A DNA stretch of 64,000 nt from Streptomyces halobius (lineage in GTDB: Bacteria; Actinomycetota; Actinomycetes; Streptomycetales; Streptomycetaceae): NCBI RefSeq assembly GCF_023277745.1, contig NZ_CP086322.1:6324001-6388000 (forward strand), written 5' to 3'. Below are positions 41,994 to 49,991 of the stretch, in pieces. The translations under genes and the position numbers were made by a program. Numbering within the stretch: position 1 is the first letter of the stretch; each line of letters begins with the position of its first letter. The notes under the pieces are model-generated. The model saw only the letters and a list, made by a program, of their open reading frames with translations. It searched no databases and was not told the origin of the DNA.

Positions 41994-43658
41994 TTGGCTG
42001 AGTACATCTACACGATGCGCAAGACGCGCAAGGCGCACGGCGACAAGGTCATCCTCGATGACGTGACGCTGAGCTTCCTGCCGGGCGCGAAGATCGGCGT
42101 CGTGGGTCCCAACGGCGCCGGCAAGTCCACGGTGCTGAAGATCATGGCCGGTCTTGAGCAGCCGTCGAACGGCGATGCCTTCCTCTCCCCGGGCTACACC
42201 GTCGGCATGCTCCTCCAGGAGCCGCCGCTGGACGAGTCCAAGACGGTTCTGGAGAACGTCCAGGACGGCGCCAAGGAGCTCATGGGCAAGCTCAAGCGCT
42301 TCAACGAAGTCGCCGAGCTCATGGCCACCGACTACTCCGACGAACTCATGGAGGAGATGGGCAAGCTCCAGGAAGACCTCGACCACGCCAACGCGTGGGA
42401 CCTGGACACCCAGCTCGAACAGGCCATGGACGCGCTCGGCTGCCCGCCCGGCGACTGGCCCGTCACCACCCTCTCCGGTGGTGAGCGCCGCCGCGTCGCA
42501 CTGTGCAAGCTGCTGCTGGAGGCCCCCGACCTGCTGCTCCTCGACGAGCCCACCAACCACCTGGACGCCGAGTCCGTGCAGTGGCTGGAGCAGCACCTCG
42601 CCAAGTACCCCGGCACCGTCGTCGCCGTCACCCACGACCGCTACTTCCTCGACAACGTCGCCGGCTGGATCCTGGAGCTCGACCGCGGCCGTGCGTACGT
42701 CTACGAGGGCAACTACTCCAAGTACCTGGAGACCAAGCAGACCCGTCTGAAGGTCGAGGGCCAGAAGGACGCCAAGCGCGCCAAGCGCCTCAAGGAAGAA
42801 CTGGAGTGGGTCCGCTCCAACGCCAAGGGGCGGCAGGCCAAGTCCAAGGCCCGCCTGGCGCGTTACGAGGAGATGGCCGCCGAGGCCGACAAGATGCGGA
42901 AGCTGGACTTCGAGGAGATCCAGATCCCGCCGGGCCCGCGCCTGGGCAACGTCGTCGTCGAGGTCGACAAGCTCAACAAGGCATTCGGCGAGAAGGTCCT
43001 CATCGACGACCTGAGCTTCACGCTGCCGCGCAACGGCATCGTGGGCGTCATCGGCCCGAACGGCGCCGGCAAGACCACGCTGTTCAAGATGCTCCAGGGC
43101 CTGGAGACCCCGGACTCCGGCGACATCAAGGTCGGCGACACCGTCAAGATCTCCTACGTCGACCAGAGCCGCGAGAACATCGACCCCGACAAGACCTTGT
43201 GGGCCGTCGTCTCCGACGAACTGGACTACATCAACGTCGGCCAGGTCGAGATGCCCTCCCGGGCGTATGTCTCCGCCTTCGGCTTCAAGGGCCCCGACCA
43301 GCAGAAGCCGGCCGGAGTGCTCTCCGGCGGTGAGCGCAACCGCCTGAACCTCGCGCTCACCCTCAAGCAGGGCGGCAACCTGCTGCTCCTCGACGAACCG
43401 ACCAACGACCTCGACGTCGAGACCCTCTCCTCCCTGGAGAACGCGCTGCTGGAGTTCCCGGGCTGCGCCGTGGTCGTCTCCCACGACCGCTGGTTCCTGG
43501 ACCGCGTCGCCACGCACATCCTGGCGTACGAGGGCGATTCCAAGTGGTTCTGGTTCGAGGGCAACTTCGAGTCCTACGAGAAGAACAAGATCGAGCGCCT
43601 CGGAGCGGAAGCGGCCCGTCCGCACCGCGCCACGTACAAGAAGCTCACCCGAGGCTGA
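41994..43658 (+). CDS. ettA: Energy-dependent translational throttle protein (ABC-F)
   Basis: 554-residue cytosolic ABC-F ATPase that binds the ribosomal E site and gates the first steps of elongation according to the ATP/ADP ratio. Two ABC domains are complete: GVVGPNGAGKSTVLKIMAG, TLSGGERRRVALCKLLLEAPDLLLLDEPTNHLDAESV and AVTHDRYFLDNVA in the first; GVIGPNGAGKTTLFKMLQG, LSGGERNRLNLALTLKQGGNLLLLDEPTNDLDVETL and VVSHDRWFLDRVA in the second. Between them the charged linker (KRAKRLKEELEWVRSNAKGRQAKSK) is the P-site tRNA interaction motif. Length is standard for EttA. Translation starts at a TTG (41994): LAEYIYTMRK corresponds exactly to the family N-terminus. Thioesterase and unknown genes follow in an operon. 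Confidence 0.96.
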   Translation: MAEYIYTMRKTRKAHGDKVILDDVTLSFLPGAKIGVVGPNGAGKSTVLKIMAGLEQPSNGDAFLSPGYTVGMLLQEPPLDESKTVLENVQDGAKELMGKLKRFNEVAELMATDYSDELMEEMGKLQEDLDHANAWDLDTQLEQAMDALGCPPGDWPVTTLSGGERRRVALCKLLLEAPDLLLLDEPTNHLDAESVQWLEQHLAKYPGTVVAVTHDRYFLDNVAGWILELDRGRAYVYEGNYSKYLETKQTRLKVEGQKDAKRAKRLKEELEWVRSNAKGRQAKSKARLARYEEMAAEADKMRKLDFEEIQIPPGPRLGNVVVEVDKLNKAFGEKVLIDDLSFTLPRNGIVGVIGPNGAGKTTLFKMLQGLETPDSGDIKVGDTVKISYVDQSRENIDPDKTLWAVVSDELDYINVGQVEMPSRAYVSAFGFKGPDQQKPAGVLSGGERNRLNLALTLKQGGNLLLLDEPTNDLDVETLSSLENALLEFPGCAVVVSHDRWFLDRVATHILAYEGDSKWFWFEGNFESYEKNKIERLGAEAARPHRATYKKLTRG

Positions 43659-43663
43659 CCGAC

Positions 43664-44110
43664 GTGCGCCACCTCTACTCCTGCCCCCTGCGCTGGTCGG
43701 ACATGGACGCGTTCGGCCATGTCAACAACGCGGTGTTCGTCCGCTACCTCGAAGAGGCGCGGATCGACTTCATACGCCGGCTGGCGCCGGGGGGCGGCAG
43801 CACATCGTTCACGGGCGGCTCGGTCGTCGCCCGGCACGAAATCGACTATGTGCGGCCGCTGGTGCACCGGCCCTCCCCGGTGACCATCGAGCTGTGGGTG
43901 ACGAAGATCAGCGCCGCGTCGATGACCGTCGCATACGAGGTCAAGGACGAGCCGGAGGAGGGGGCCACCATCTACCTCCGGGCCTCCACCGTCGTCGTCC
44001 CCTACGACTTCGCCGAGGCGCGTCCCCGCCGCATCACCGCGGAGGAGAAGGCCGTCCTCAAGGAATTCATGGACGACGCCTCACATCAGGAGGGGACCGT
44101 CGCCGTATGA
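43664..44110 (+). CDS. Acyl-CoA thioesterase, 4HBT hotdog fold
   Basis: 148 residues, one hotdog domain. PLRWSDMDAFGHVNNAVFVRYLEEARIDFI is the 4-hydroxybenzoyl-CoA thioesterase/YbgC signature with its catalytic aspartate (D-M-D-x-x-G-H-V-N-N), and VVARHEIDYVRPLVHRPSPVTIELWV supplies the second half of the site. It hydrolyses acyl-CoA esters; the chain length preferred is not predictable. It starts at a GTG five bases after the ettA stop, with no strong ribosome binding site, so it is probably translated by coupling. Its own end overlaps the next start (ATGA). Confidence 0.92.
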   Translation: MRHLYSCPLRWSDMDAFGHVNNAVFVRYLEEARIDFIRRLAPGGGSTSFTGGSVVARHEIDYVRPLVHRPSPVTIELWVTKISAASMTVAYEVKDEPEEGATIYLRASTVVVPYDFAEARPRRITAEEKAVLKEFMDDASHQEGTVAV

Positions 44111-44829
44111 CGGCGCTGCGCCTGGCCGATGCCGGGGAGGCGGTGGATCTCGCCGCCTTCCTGGCCCGGCTGATCCACTACGACCGCGCCGCCGCGGTAC
44201 GTCTCCAGGCCCGCGACGGCGTGCTCGCCGTCTTCGGCCGCCCACCGTCCTTCGAAGTACTGGCCATCCGCACCGCCCGGCTCGCCGACGACACCACCCT
44301 GGACGTCACCGTCTCCGCGGGTGAACTCCTCGAAGGTGTCCGGGAGTCGGCGGACACCGTGACCGTACCCGCCGCGGTCACCGGCCCGCCCTGGGCCGGA
44401 GTGCTGCCCCCGCGAGGCGGCTGGCGACGGGTACCGGGACTGCCCGCGCCCGACGCGCTGCTCCGCGCGGTGGCCGCCGCGGTCGCCGAATTCCGCGCCC
44501 GCGACGAGGCGCTCCCGCCACCGCACCGCACCCGCGCCGAACGGGACCGCATCGGCCGGGAGATCTGGTCGCGCACCCTCGGCGACACCCACCTCCCGCT
44601 CCGCGCCGTGCACGCCGCCCAGTCGCTGGGCTTCCTGCGGGCCGCCCGCACGGGCGCCCTGGCCGGCAGCGGTACGCCGCCCGGCACCGGCCAGGCCCCG
44701 CAACCGCCGACGCTTCTCGAAGCGGGCGGCTGGCTGCGCCTGAGCACCGCCTACGGCTCGATCGCGGTACGGACGGGCGGACCGGCGGGGCTGAAGGGGC
44801 TGTCGGGGCTGACGGTTACGCCTATGTGA
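44107..44829 (+). CDS. Uncharacterised protein of the ettA operon
   Basis: 240 residues, soluble. The core (ALRLADAGEAVDLAAFLARLIHYDRAAAVRLQARDGVLAVFGRPPSFEVLAIRTARLAD) is well ordered with helical parts; PPWAGVLPPRGGWRRVPGLPAPDALLRAVAAAVAEFRARDEALPP and REIWSRTLGDTHLPLRAVHAAQSLGFL look conserved in character. I do not recognise a named domain, catalytic motif or membrane segment. The tail is Gly/Thr-rich. It is the third gene after ettA and the thioesterase, coupled by an ATGA overlap; actinomycete genomes tend to keep this trio, as far as I recall, but no function follows from that. Confidence 0.75.
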   Translation: MTALRLADAGEAVDLAAFLARLIHYDRAAAVRLQARDGVLAVFGRPPSFEVLAIRTARLADDTTLDVTVSAGELLEGVRESADTVTVPAAVTGPPWAGVLPPRGGWRRVPGLPAPDALLRAVAAAVAEFRARDEALPPPHRTRAERDRIGREIWSRTLGDTHLPLRAVHAAQSLGFLRAARTGALAGSGTPPGTGQAPQPPTLLEAGGWLRLSTAYGSIAVRTGGPAGLKGLSGLTVTPM

Positions 44830-45209
44830 GCGGGTCCGGGCCGCTGATATCTGCGTGAGCGGTTACGTCGGCCTGTGCGGTCCGGCCTCTGGCATCTGCC
44901 TGTGCGGTTATGTCGACCTGAGTGGTGCGCTGACCTGTACGGCGGCGCCGATGTGTGCGTGTCGCTGCCCGCAGGGTCACACGGTCTGGATGGTGCGTGT
45001 GCGGTCACACGGCCTGCACGGTGCCGTGGCCCTGACCATGAGGGGCCCGCACCTCCCCGGCGTGTGCCACGTCCGTATCGCCGGTGTATGCCACGTCCGC
45101 CTGGGCTGAGTGGCCGTCGCGCCCCGGCGCGCTGGTCCTCGACCCTTCGGCACCCGGCCCGTCAGTCCGGGGCGCCGGTCAGTCTGTGTCGGTCAGTCCG
45201 GGGTGTCGG
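44830..45209. other. Intergenic stretch between convergent operons, with degenerate repeats
   Basis: 380 bp. From about 44855 to 44940 a phrase of the type CTGTGCGGTYAYGTCG recurs (CCGGCCTCTGGCATCTGCC between copies). Around 45059-45105 GCCACGTCCGTATCGCCGGT and GCCACGTCCGCCTGGG form a further pair, and near 45177-45225 GGTCAGTCCGGGGTGT is doubled immediately before the globin stop codon. No gene and no clear terminator hairpin. Confidence 0.5.
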
Positions 45210-45614
45210 TCAGTCCGGGGTGTTGATCATCGAAGCGGCCGCGTAGGTGAGGTAGTTCCACAGCTGTGTCTCGTGTTCCTCGGACAGTTCGAGGGAGTCC
45301 ACGGCGTCCCGCATGTGCCGCAGCCACGCGTCGTGCGCGGCGCGGTCGACGGTGAACGGGGCATGCCGCATCCGCAGCCGGGGATGGCCGCGGCCGTCGC
45401 TGTACGTACGAGGGCCACCCCAGTACTGCATCAAGAAGAGCGCGAGTCGCTCCTCGGCCGGGCCCAGGTCCTCCTCCGGGTACATCGGCCGCAGCAGCGG
45501 GTCCTCGGCGACTCCCTGGTAGAAGCGGTGCACCAGACGACGGAAGGTCGGTTCGCCACCGACCTGTTCGTAGAAGGTCTGCTCCTGAAGCGTGCCGTGC
45601 GGAATCTTGTTCAC
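45210..45614 (-). CDS. glbO: Truncated haemoglobin, group II (trHbO)
   Basis: 134-residue haem protein of the 2-over-2 globin fold. FYEQVGGEPTFRRLVHRFYQGVAEDPLLRPMYPEEDLGPAEERLALFLMQYWGGP covers helices A to E, and YSDGRGHPRLRMRHAPFTVDRAAHDAWLRHMRDAVDSL carries the proximal histidine and the TrpG8 of group II (W in AHDAWLRHM). It probably binds oxygen or nitric oxide in the cytosol. It is the last gene of the leftward signalling cluster, 257 bp after the FHA protein gene, with a hairpin in between, so it may be separately transcribed. Confidence 0.93.
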   Translation of the reverse strand: MNKIPHGTLQEQTFYEQVGGEPTFRRLVHRFYQGVAEDPLLRPMYPEEDLGPAEERLALFLMQYWGGPRTYSDGRGHPRLRMRHAPFTVDRAAHDAWLRHMRDAVDSLELSEEHETQLWNYLTYAAASMINTPD

Positions 45615-45715
45615 GCGTCCATGGTGTCAGACGCGGCGGCCGAGGACTTCAGACGTAGGACGGGAGATGAGGCGGAGGACAGGAGACCAGACGGCGGACA
45701 GGAGATCACGAGACA

Positions 45716-45750
45716 GCCCGGGGAGTGATCTCCTCGATCGCTCCCCGGGC
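45716..45750 (-). terminator. Hairpin between the FHA gene and the globin gene
   Basis: GCCCGGGGAG (45716-45725) and CTCCCCGGGC (45741-45750) pair perfectly over 10 bp with a 15-base loop that contains an inner GATC pairing. It lies after the FHA protein gene on the minus strand. Confidence 0.7.
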
Positions 45751-45794
45751 GCTCGTGCCGGCTTGTCGCTGTTAACTGTCGCTCGGCCCGCTGG

Positions 45795-45871
45795 TCAGTC
45801 CTGCGAATCAGTCCTGCAGATCAACTCTGCGGATCAGCTCTGCGGATGGGGCCTGCGATGCGTCCTGCGGA
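45795..45871. repeat. Six 13-bp tandem repeats ending at the FHA gene stop
   Basis: TCAGTCCTGCGAA, TCAGTCCTGCAGA, TCAACTCTGCGGA, TCAGCTCTGCGGA, a 12-base copy and TGCGTCCTGCGGA follow head to tail. The next bases, TCA, are the reverse of the FHA gene's stop codon. The period equals that of the 6860 array, but the sequences are unrelated. Confidence 0.85.
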
Positions 45872-47332
45872 TCAGCCGCGCCGGACGGTCAGTGTCGTCC
45901 AGGCACCGACATGCACCCGGTCGCCCTCATGGAGCGGCACCGGCACATACGGCTGGATCGGATCCTCGGCGAGGTTGATCGTCGTGCCGTTGGTCGAGTT
46001 CTGGTCGACGACCGCCCAGCTGCCGTCCTGCTGCTGCACCAGCAGTGCGTGCTGGTGCGAGACGCCCGGGTCCTCCGGCGGGCGGCCCAGGTCGATGTCC
46101 GGAGCCTCGCCGGTGCTGGGCCGGCGGCGGCCGACCGAGATCTGGCCGTTGGCGAGCGGGAGCACCTGCTCGGGGGAGTACGCGGGGAGGTTGAGCCCCG
46201 CCGCCTCCGGGCCGCTGCGGCCCATCATCGCCATGAAGTACTCGCGGTCCGGCGCTACGGCCACCACCCAGCCGTCACCGACGACCGCCGCCGCACCCTG
46301 CGGCGGCGCCCCGGGATCCTGGCCGGGGCCGGGCCCGTCGTTCCACTGCTGTTGATCGGGCTGTCGTTGCTGCGGAGGCGCCTGGTGCTGTTGGGGCGGC
46401 ACCTGCTGCTCGAACGGAGCCTGCGGTGGCTGCTGCTCGAAAGGTCCGGGCTGCTGCGGCGGGAACGGCGCGGGCCGCTGCTGCTCGAACGGTGCCTGCG
46501 GGCCTGGCTGCTGCGGCGCCGGTGCCATCGGCGGGGCCGCGGTCTGCGCGCTCGGCGGGTTCAGCGTCCAGTCGTCGCTCTGCTGCTGCGGTGGCGGGCC
46601 GGGCTGACCGGCGGGGCCGGGGCCGGGCATGCCGGGCGGCGGGCCGGGCTGGCCTGGGTAACCACCGGGGCCGGGTTGGCCGGGCGGCGGGCCCTGCTGG
46701 GGCTGTTGAGGTGCCTGATGCTGTTGGGGCGGGAAGCCGTAACCACCCTGGCCCCCTTGAGCGCTGGGGCCGGGCGCCGGCGGCGGGAAGCCGTATCCGC
46801 CCTGCCCGCCCTGGGTGCCGGGACCGCCGGGCGGCGGTCCCGGCTGCTGACCGGTCGGCTGGCCGGCAGGCGGGGCGTAGGACGTCGCGGAATGCGTGAG
46901 GAAGTTGTAGTGGCAGCTCTCGCAGAACGGCGCCATCGCCTCACGCGGCGTACCGCACTGCGGACACAGCTCGGGCGGCGCGGACTGACCGGGTCCGGGA
47001 CCACCGGGAGCGGGCGGCGGGAAGCCGTAACCACCCTGGCCGCCCTGGGGGGCGGGACCGGGGCCGGGTGCGCCAGGACCGGGCGCGGGCGGGGGGAATC
47101 CATAGCCACCCTGGCCGTCCTGAGGACCGGGACCGGGCCCCGGGCCGGGCGGAGGCGGCGGTCCGGGCTGGCCCGGAGGCGGGCCGGGCTGAGCGGCCGG
47201 CTGACCGGGCGGCGTGTTCAGGAACCCTGCGGGCAGAGAGGGCGGCGGGGCGCCAGCGCCCGCCATCCGGTGGCCGCACACCTCGCACCAGTCTTCGGCC
47301 ACCGACTGGTGGCCGTTCGGGCAGGTCGGCAT
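45872..47332 (-). CDS. Zinc-ribbon, Pro/Gly-rich linker and FHA-domain protein
   Basis: 486 residues. The N-terminus is a zinc ribbon (MPTCPNGHQSVAEDWCEVCGHRM). Next is a low-complexity linker with four copies of GGQGGYGFPPPAPG. A second ribbon, CPQCGTPREAMAPFCESCHYN, interrupts it. Further Pro/Gln repeats follow, and the C-terminal 100 residues form a forkhead-associated domain: ISVGRRRPSTGEAPDIDLGRPPEDPGVSHQHALLVQQQDGSWAVVDQNSTNGTTIN, with the GR, SxxH and NGT signatures that bind phosphothreonine. It lies downstream of the kinase and phosphatase, so it is a likely read-out or partner of PknG-type phosphorylation, comparable in position to GarA/OdhI logic though different in build. GGAGGGGG precedes the ATG. 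Confidence 0.9.
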   Translation of the reverse strand: MPTCPNGHQSVAEDWCEVCGHRMAGAGAPPPSLPAGFLNTPPGQPAAQPGPPPGQPGPPPPPGPGPGPGPQDGQGGYGFPPPAPGPGAPGPGPAPQGGQGGYGFPPPAPGGPGPGQSAPPELCPQCGTPREAMAPFCESCHYNFLTHSATSYAPPAGQPTGQQPGPPPGGPGTQGGQGGYGFPPPAPGPSAQGGQGGYGFPPQQHQAPQQPQQGPPPGQPGPGGYPGQPGPPPGMPGPGPAGQPGPPPQQQSDDWTLNPPSAQTAAPPMAPAPQQPGPQAPFEQQRPAPFPPQQPGPFEQQPPQAPFEQQVPPQQHQAPPQQRQPDQQQWNDGPGPGQDPGAPPQGAAAVVGDGWVVAVAPDREYFMAMMGRSGPEAAGLNLPAYSPEQVLPLANGQISVGRRRPSTGEAPDIDLGRPPEDPGVSHQHALLVQQQDGSWAVVDQNSTNGTTINLAEDPIQPYVPVPLHEGDRVHVGAWTTLTVRRG

Positions 47333-47411
47333 GTCGGTTCTTCCCCCTCCGTACCGTTGGTTCCGGCGGTACTGATCGGTTTGATCGTCGTTGTTTCTTT
47401 ACGCGAACGGT

Positions 47412-47990
47412 TTACGTCGAGCGCGTCTTGAGTGCCATCTCGTTCGCCTCGGCCACCTTCGCCTTCAGTCGCACAGTACCCGTCGCCGCATCGACGACGT
47501 CCACCACCTTCGCAAGCAGTTTCGCAGTGTCCTCGTTCCCGGAGGCGAAAGCCAACTGCACAGTCCGGCCAGTTTCGCGGTGACGCCATCCATGCCGCCC
47601 GACTTGCGGGCATCCAGCCCCTGTTGGATGGCCTGCGCCCATTCATCCTGCCCCGTGTAGTGCGCGACTTGTGGGTCGGTTGATGTCGAAGCGGCTATGC
47701 GGGAACTGTGCCGGAAAAGGCCATGTCCTCCGTCGCGTCGCCCGTATCCGTCCGCACCGCCTGTACGGGCCCTGCGACAGCCCGTACGAGGACCGTATGC
47801 GGCGGTGGTGATCGCGTATGCGGCGGTGGTGGGCGCGTACGCGGCGGTGGTGGGCGCGGGACTCGTCGCCCCAGGGGGCGTCGGATGGTCCCCCGGGCGG
47901 GGGAGAGGGGCGACTGGGTGCGGCGGGTTGGTCAAGGCCTCGATCGTGGGCGCGACTTGCTTGATCATGGCGATCATGGCGGTCTCGGCC
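47412..47990 (-). pseudogene. Remnant of the VWA-domain gene of the kinase cluster
   Basis: Reading leftward, pieces in different frames resemble the C-terminal third of the VWA-domain proteins that sit in this place in other Streptomyces, as I recall them. MIKQVAPTIEALT occurs near 47960; WGDESRAHH in another frame near 47870; then a stretch replaced by three 21-bp repeats; next DPQVAHYTGQDEWAQAIQQGLDARKSGGMDGVTAKL; and after the loss of one base near 47570, RTVQLAFASGNEDTAKLLAKVVDVVDAATGTVRLKAKVAEANEMALKTRST to the natural stop at 47412. The whole N-terminal VWA fold (about 200 residues) is absent, since only some 200 bp separate the first recognisable piece from the phosphatase stop. The locus is therefore a true deletion plus frameshifts. 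Confidence 0.75.
47795..47857. repeat. Three 21-bp tandem repeats inside the VWA remnant
   Basis: GTAYGCGGCGGTGGTGRKCGC recurs at 47795, 47816 and 47837. In the remnant's minus-strand frame it encodes repeated TTAAYA units where intact relatives have unique sequence, so it arose during decay. Confidence 0.85.
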
Positions 47991-48103
47991 TTCTTGGGGC
48001 CTCCTGGCGGGCGTCCTGTCGCATGTGCTCGTCGGTCCTCCTGTTGTATGTGGTGCGCTTGCCGTACGCCTCGTGTGCCTTGCCCTGCGACGCCTTTTTC
48101 TTT

Positions 48104-48135
48104 CGGCAACGATTACGCAGAGTGATTGGTTCCCG
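48104..48135 (-). repeat. Second copy of the 32-bp element seen at 10171
   Basis: 29 of 32 bases are identical to 10171-10202 in reverse orientation. Core on the minus strand: ATCACTCTGCGTAAT then CGTTGCCG. It stands between the PP2C stop and an ACAGGAGGA ribosome-binding-like site near 48040 on the minus strand, that is, where the promoter or leader of the lost VWA gene would be. Confidence 0.7.
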
Positions 48136-48190
48136 ACAGTGCCGGAAGCGCGACTCTCCGTAAGGTCGGCGGTTGCGTGTGGCAGATCGG

Positions 48191-49990
48191 TCATGCGCGT
48201 CCTGGTCCTGATGGCGCGGGGAACGGCAGCAGTGCCACCGTTACGTTGTCGTGGCCCCCGCCGTCGAGGGCGTGGGCGACCAATGTCCGGGCGGCGCCCA
48301 GCGGCCGGGCCGGCGCGTCGTACGGCAGCACCGCGGCCATCTGCGCCGCGGACTCGGCGTAGTTCCACAGCCCGTCCGTGCACACCACCACGACGCCTGG
48401 TCCGTCCGGTTTGAAGGACGCGGTGTGCGGTTCGACCTCGTACGCGTCCGCGCCGAGCCAGCCCGTGATGGCGTGGGCCCGCTCATCGGCGAGCGCCTCG
48501 GCCTCGGACATCAGATTGTTGGCGACCATCTGGGCCGCCCATGAGTCGTCCTCGGTGAGCCGGGCGGGGGGCGCCGTGCGGTCGTTCGGGATCCAGTACG
48601 CGCGGCTGTCGCCGACCCACCCGACGGTCAGCAGCCCGCCGCCGACCGCCGCGCCGACGAGGGTGCAGGCCGGGGCGTTCTCCTGGTGGTACTCGTCGGG
48701 CGCCGCGGCGGGGGCGTCGGCCAGTGCGTTGACGGCCGACGCGGCCGCCAGGATCGCGTCATGCATGGCCTGCTGGGGATGGGTGCCGCGGGGCAGCGAT
48801 GCCCGGAGTGCCTCGGCCGCGGTTTCGGAGGCGGCCTGGGATGCCTTGTCCGGACGGGTCGCCGAGGAGACGCCGTCACAGACCACCGCGACGACCGCGG
48901 GGGTGCCGTCCGGCAGAGGTGCCGTGGCGAGTGCGAAGAAGTCCTCGTTGCGGTGGTGGCGGTGGCCGCGGTCGCTGACCGCCGCGACGGCCGGGGGCGT
49001 ACCGCCCGCCAACTCCCGCTCCATATGGTCGCGTTCGCGTGACTGGGCGTGGCCGCAGTGCTCGCAGTGTCCGTCGGTGCCGACGGCAGTGCCCGTACGG
49101 CAGGCGGCGCAGATCCGGGTGCCTTGGGGTGGGGTGGCGGGTTGGGGTGACGGGGGTCGGAGCCCGGTGGGGTGAGGCGTGGTGGGCTCGCTCGGGGCGG
49201 TGGTGGCCTTGGGGTTCGCGGGGGCCTGGGGTGAGGTTGGGGGCTCGACGGGTTCTTTGGCTTCGGCGACGGCGTCTGCGATGGCCTCGTAGCCGGCGAC
49301 GCGGGGGTCGGCGGGGCGAGGGCCGACGGCTGGAGCTGAAGGGGCTGCGGGTGGTGCCGGGGTGTTGCCGGCTTCGGTCGGCGGGTGGCCGGGCACCGGT
49401 GGAGCGCTGATTTCCGCGTACGGGAGGCGGGTCTGCGGGTCGGGCGGGGGCGGCCCGACCGGGGTGGCGGGGACTGGGGATGTGGACGGTGAGTGCGGTG
49501 GGAAGGGTGGGGCGGAGGTGGCGGGGACGGTGGGGATGGCGGGTGCGGATGGTGCGACAGGTGCGAATGGTGAGGGTGTTGGGGCGGGTGCGGGTGGTGG
49601 GGCCGCAGCGGGCGCCGGGGCGGGAGTGGGCACTGCGGCAGGGGGCGGAGCGGCGGCAGGAGACGGAGCCGCGCCTACGCCCTGGGGCGGCACGGACTGC
49701 GATGGCGCAGAGTGCGGAGGTACGGGGTGTGGCTGTACGGCCTGCGGTGGTACGGACTGCGCCGCCGTACCTCCCACCGACGGTGCGTACGCAGGCTGGG
49801 GTGGTGGCCCGTATGGCGGCGGGTGGCCCGCGCCGGTCAGGGCGATGGGCGGCTGTTCCTCCGGTGGCGCGGTGGGTGCCGTGCGGTCGGCGCCGCACCG
49901 CCCGCAGAAGTCGATTCCCGCGTTCCCCGCATCCCCCGCGTCCAGCGGCTCATCGCAGCTCGCGCACCGGGCCGGCCCAGTCACACTCAT
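48191..49990 (-). CDS. PP2C-family serine/threonine phosphatase with zinc ribbons
   Basis: 599 residues, cytosolic. The start is a zinc ribbon (CASCDEPLDAGDAGNAGIDFCGRCGAD). A Pro/Ala-rich linker of 300 residues follows, then a second ribbon (CAACRTGTAVGTDGHCEHCGH). The PP2C catalytic domain covers about residues 360-599: VSDRGHRHHRNEDFFAL, VAVVCDGVSSA, LLTVGWVGDSRAYWI, ITGWLGAD and GVVVVCTDGLWNYAES with HDNVTVALLPF, containing the aspartates that hold the two metal ions. It would remove phosphate from targets of the adjacent kinase. Its ATG begins one base after the kinase stop. The longer open frame to 50482 lies in the kinase gene and is not used. Confidence 0.93.
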   Translation of the reverse strand: MSVTGPARCASCDEPLDAGDAGNAGIDFCGRCGADRTAPTAPPEEQPPIALTGAGHPPPYGPPPQPAYAPSVGGTAAQSVPPQAVQPHPVPPHSAPSQSVPPQGVGAAPSPAAAPPPAAVPTPAPAPAAAPPPAPAPTPSPFAPVAPSAPAIPTVPATSAPPFPPHSPSTSPVPATPVGPPPPDPQTRLPYAEISAPPVPGHPPTEAGNTPAPPAAPSAPAVGPRPADPRVAGYEAIADAVAEAKEPVEPPTSPQAPANPKATTAPSEPTTPHPTGLRPPSPQPATPPQGTRICAACRTGTAVGTDGHCEHCGHAQSRERDHMERELAGGTPPAVAAVSDRGHRHHRNEDFFALATAPLPDGTPAVVAVVCDGVSSATRPDKASQAASETAAEALRASLPRGTHPQQAMHDAILAAASAVNALADAPAAAPDEYHQENAPACTLVGAAVGGGLLTVGWVGDSRAYWIPNDRTAPPARLTEDDSWAAQMVANNLMSEAEALADERAHAITGWLGADAYEVEPHTASFKPDGPGVVVVCTDGLWNYAESAAQMAAVLPYDAPARPLGAARTLVAHALDGGGHDNVTVALLPFPAPSGPGRA

Positions 49991-49991
49991 G

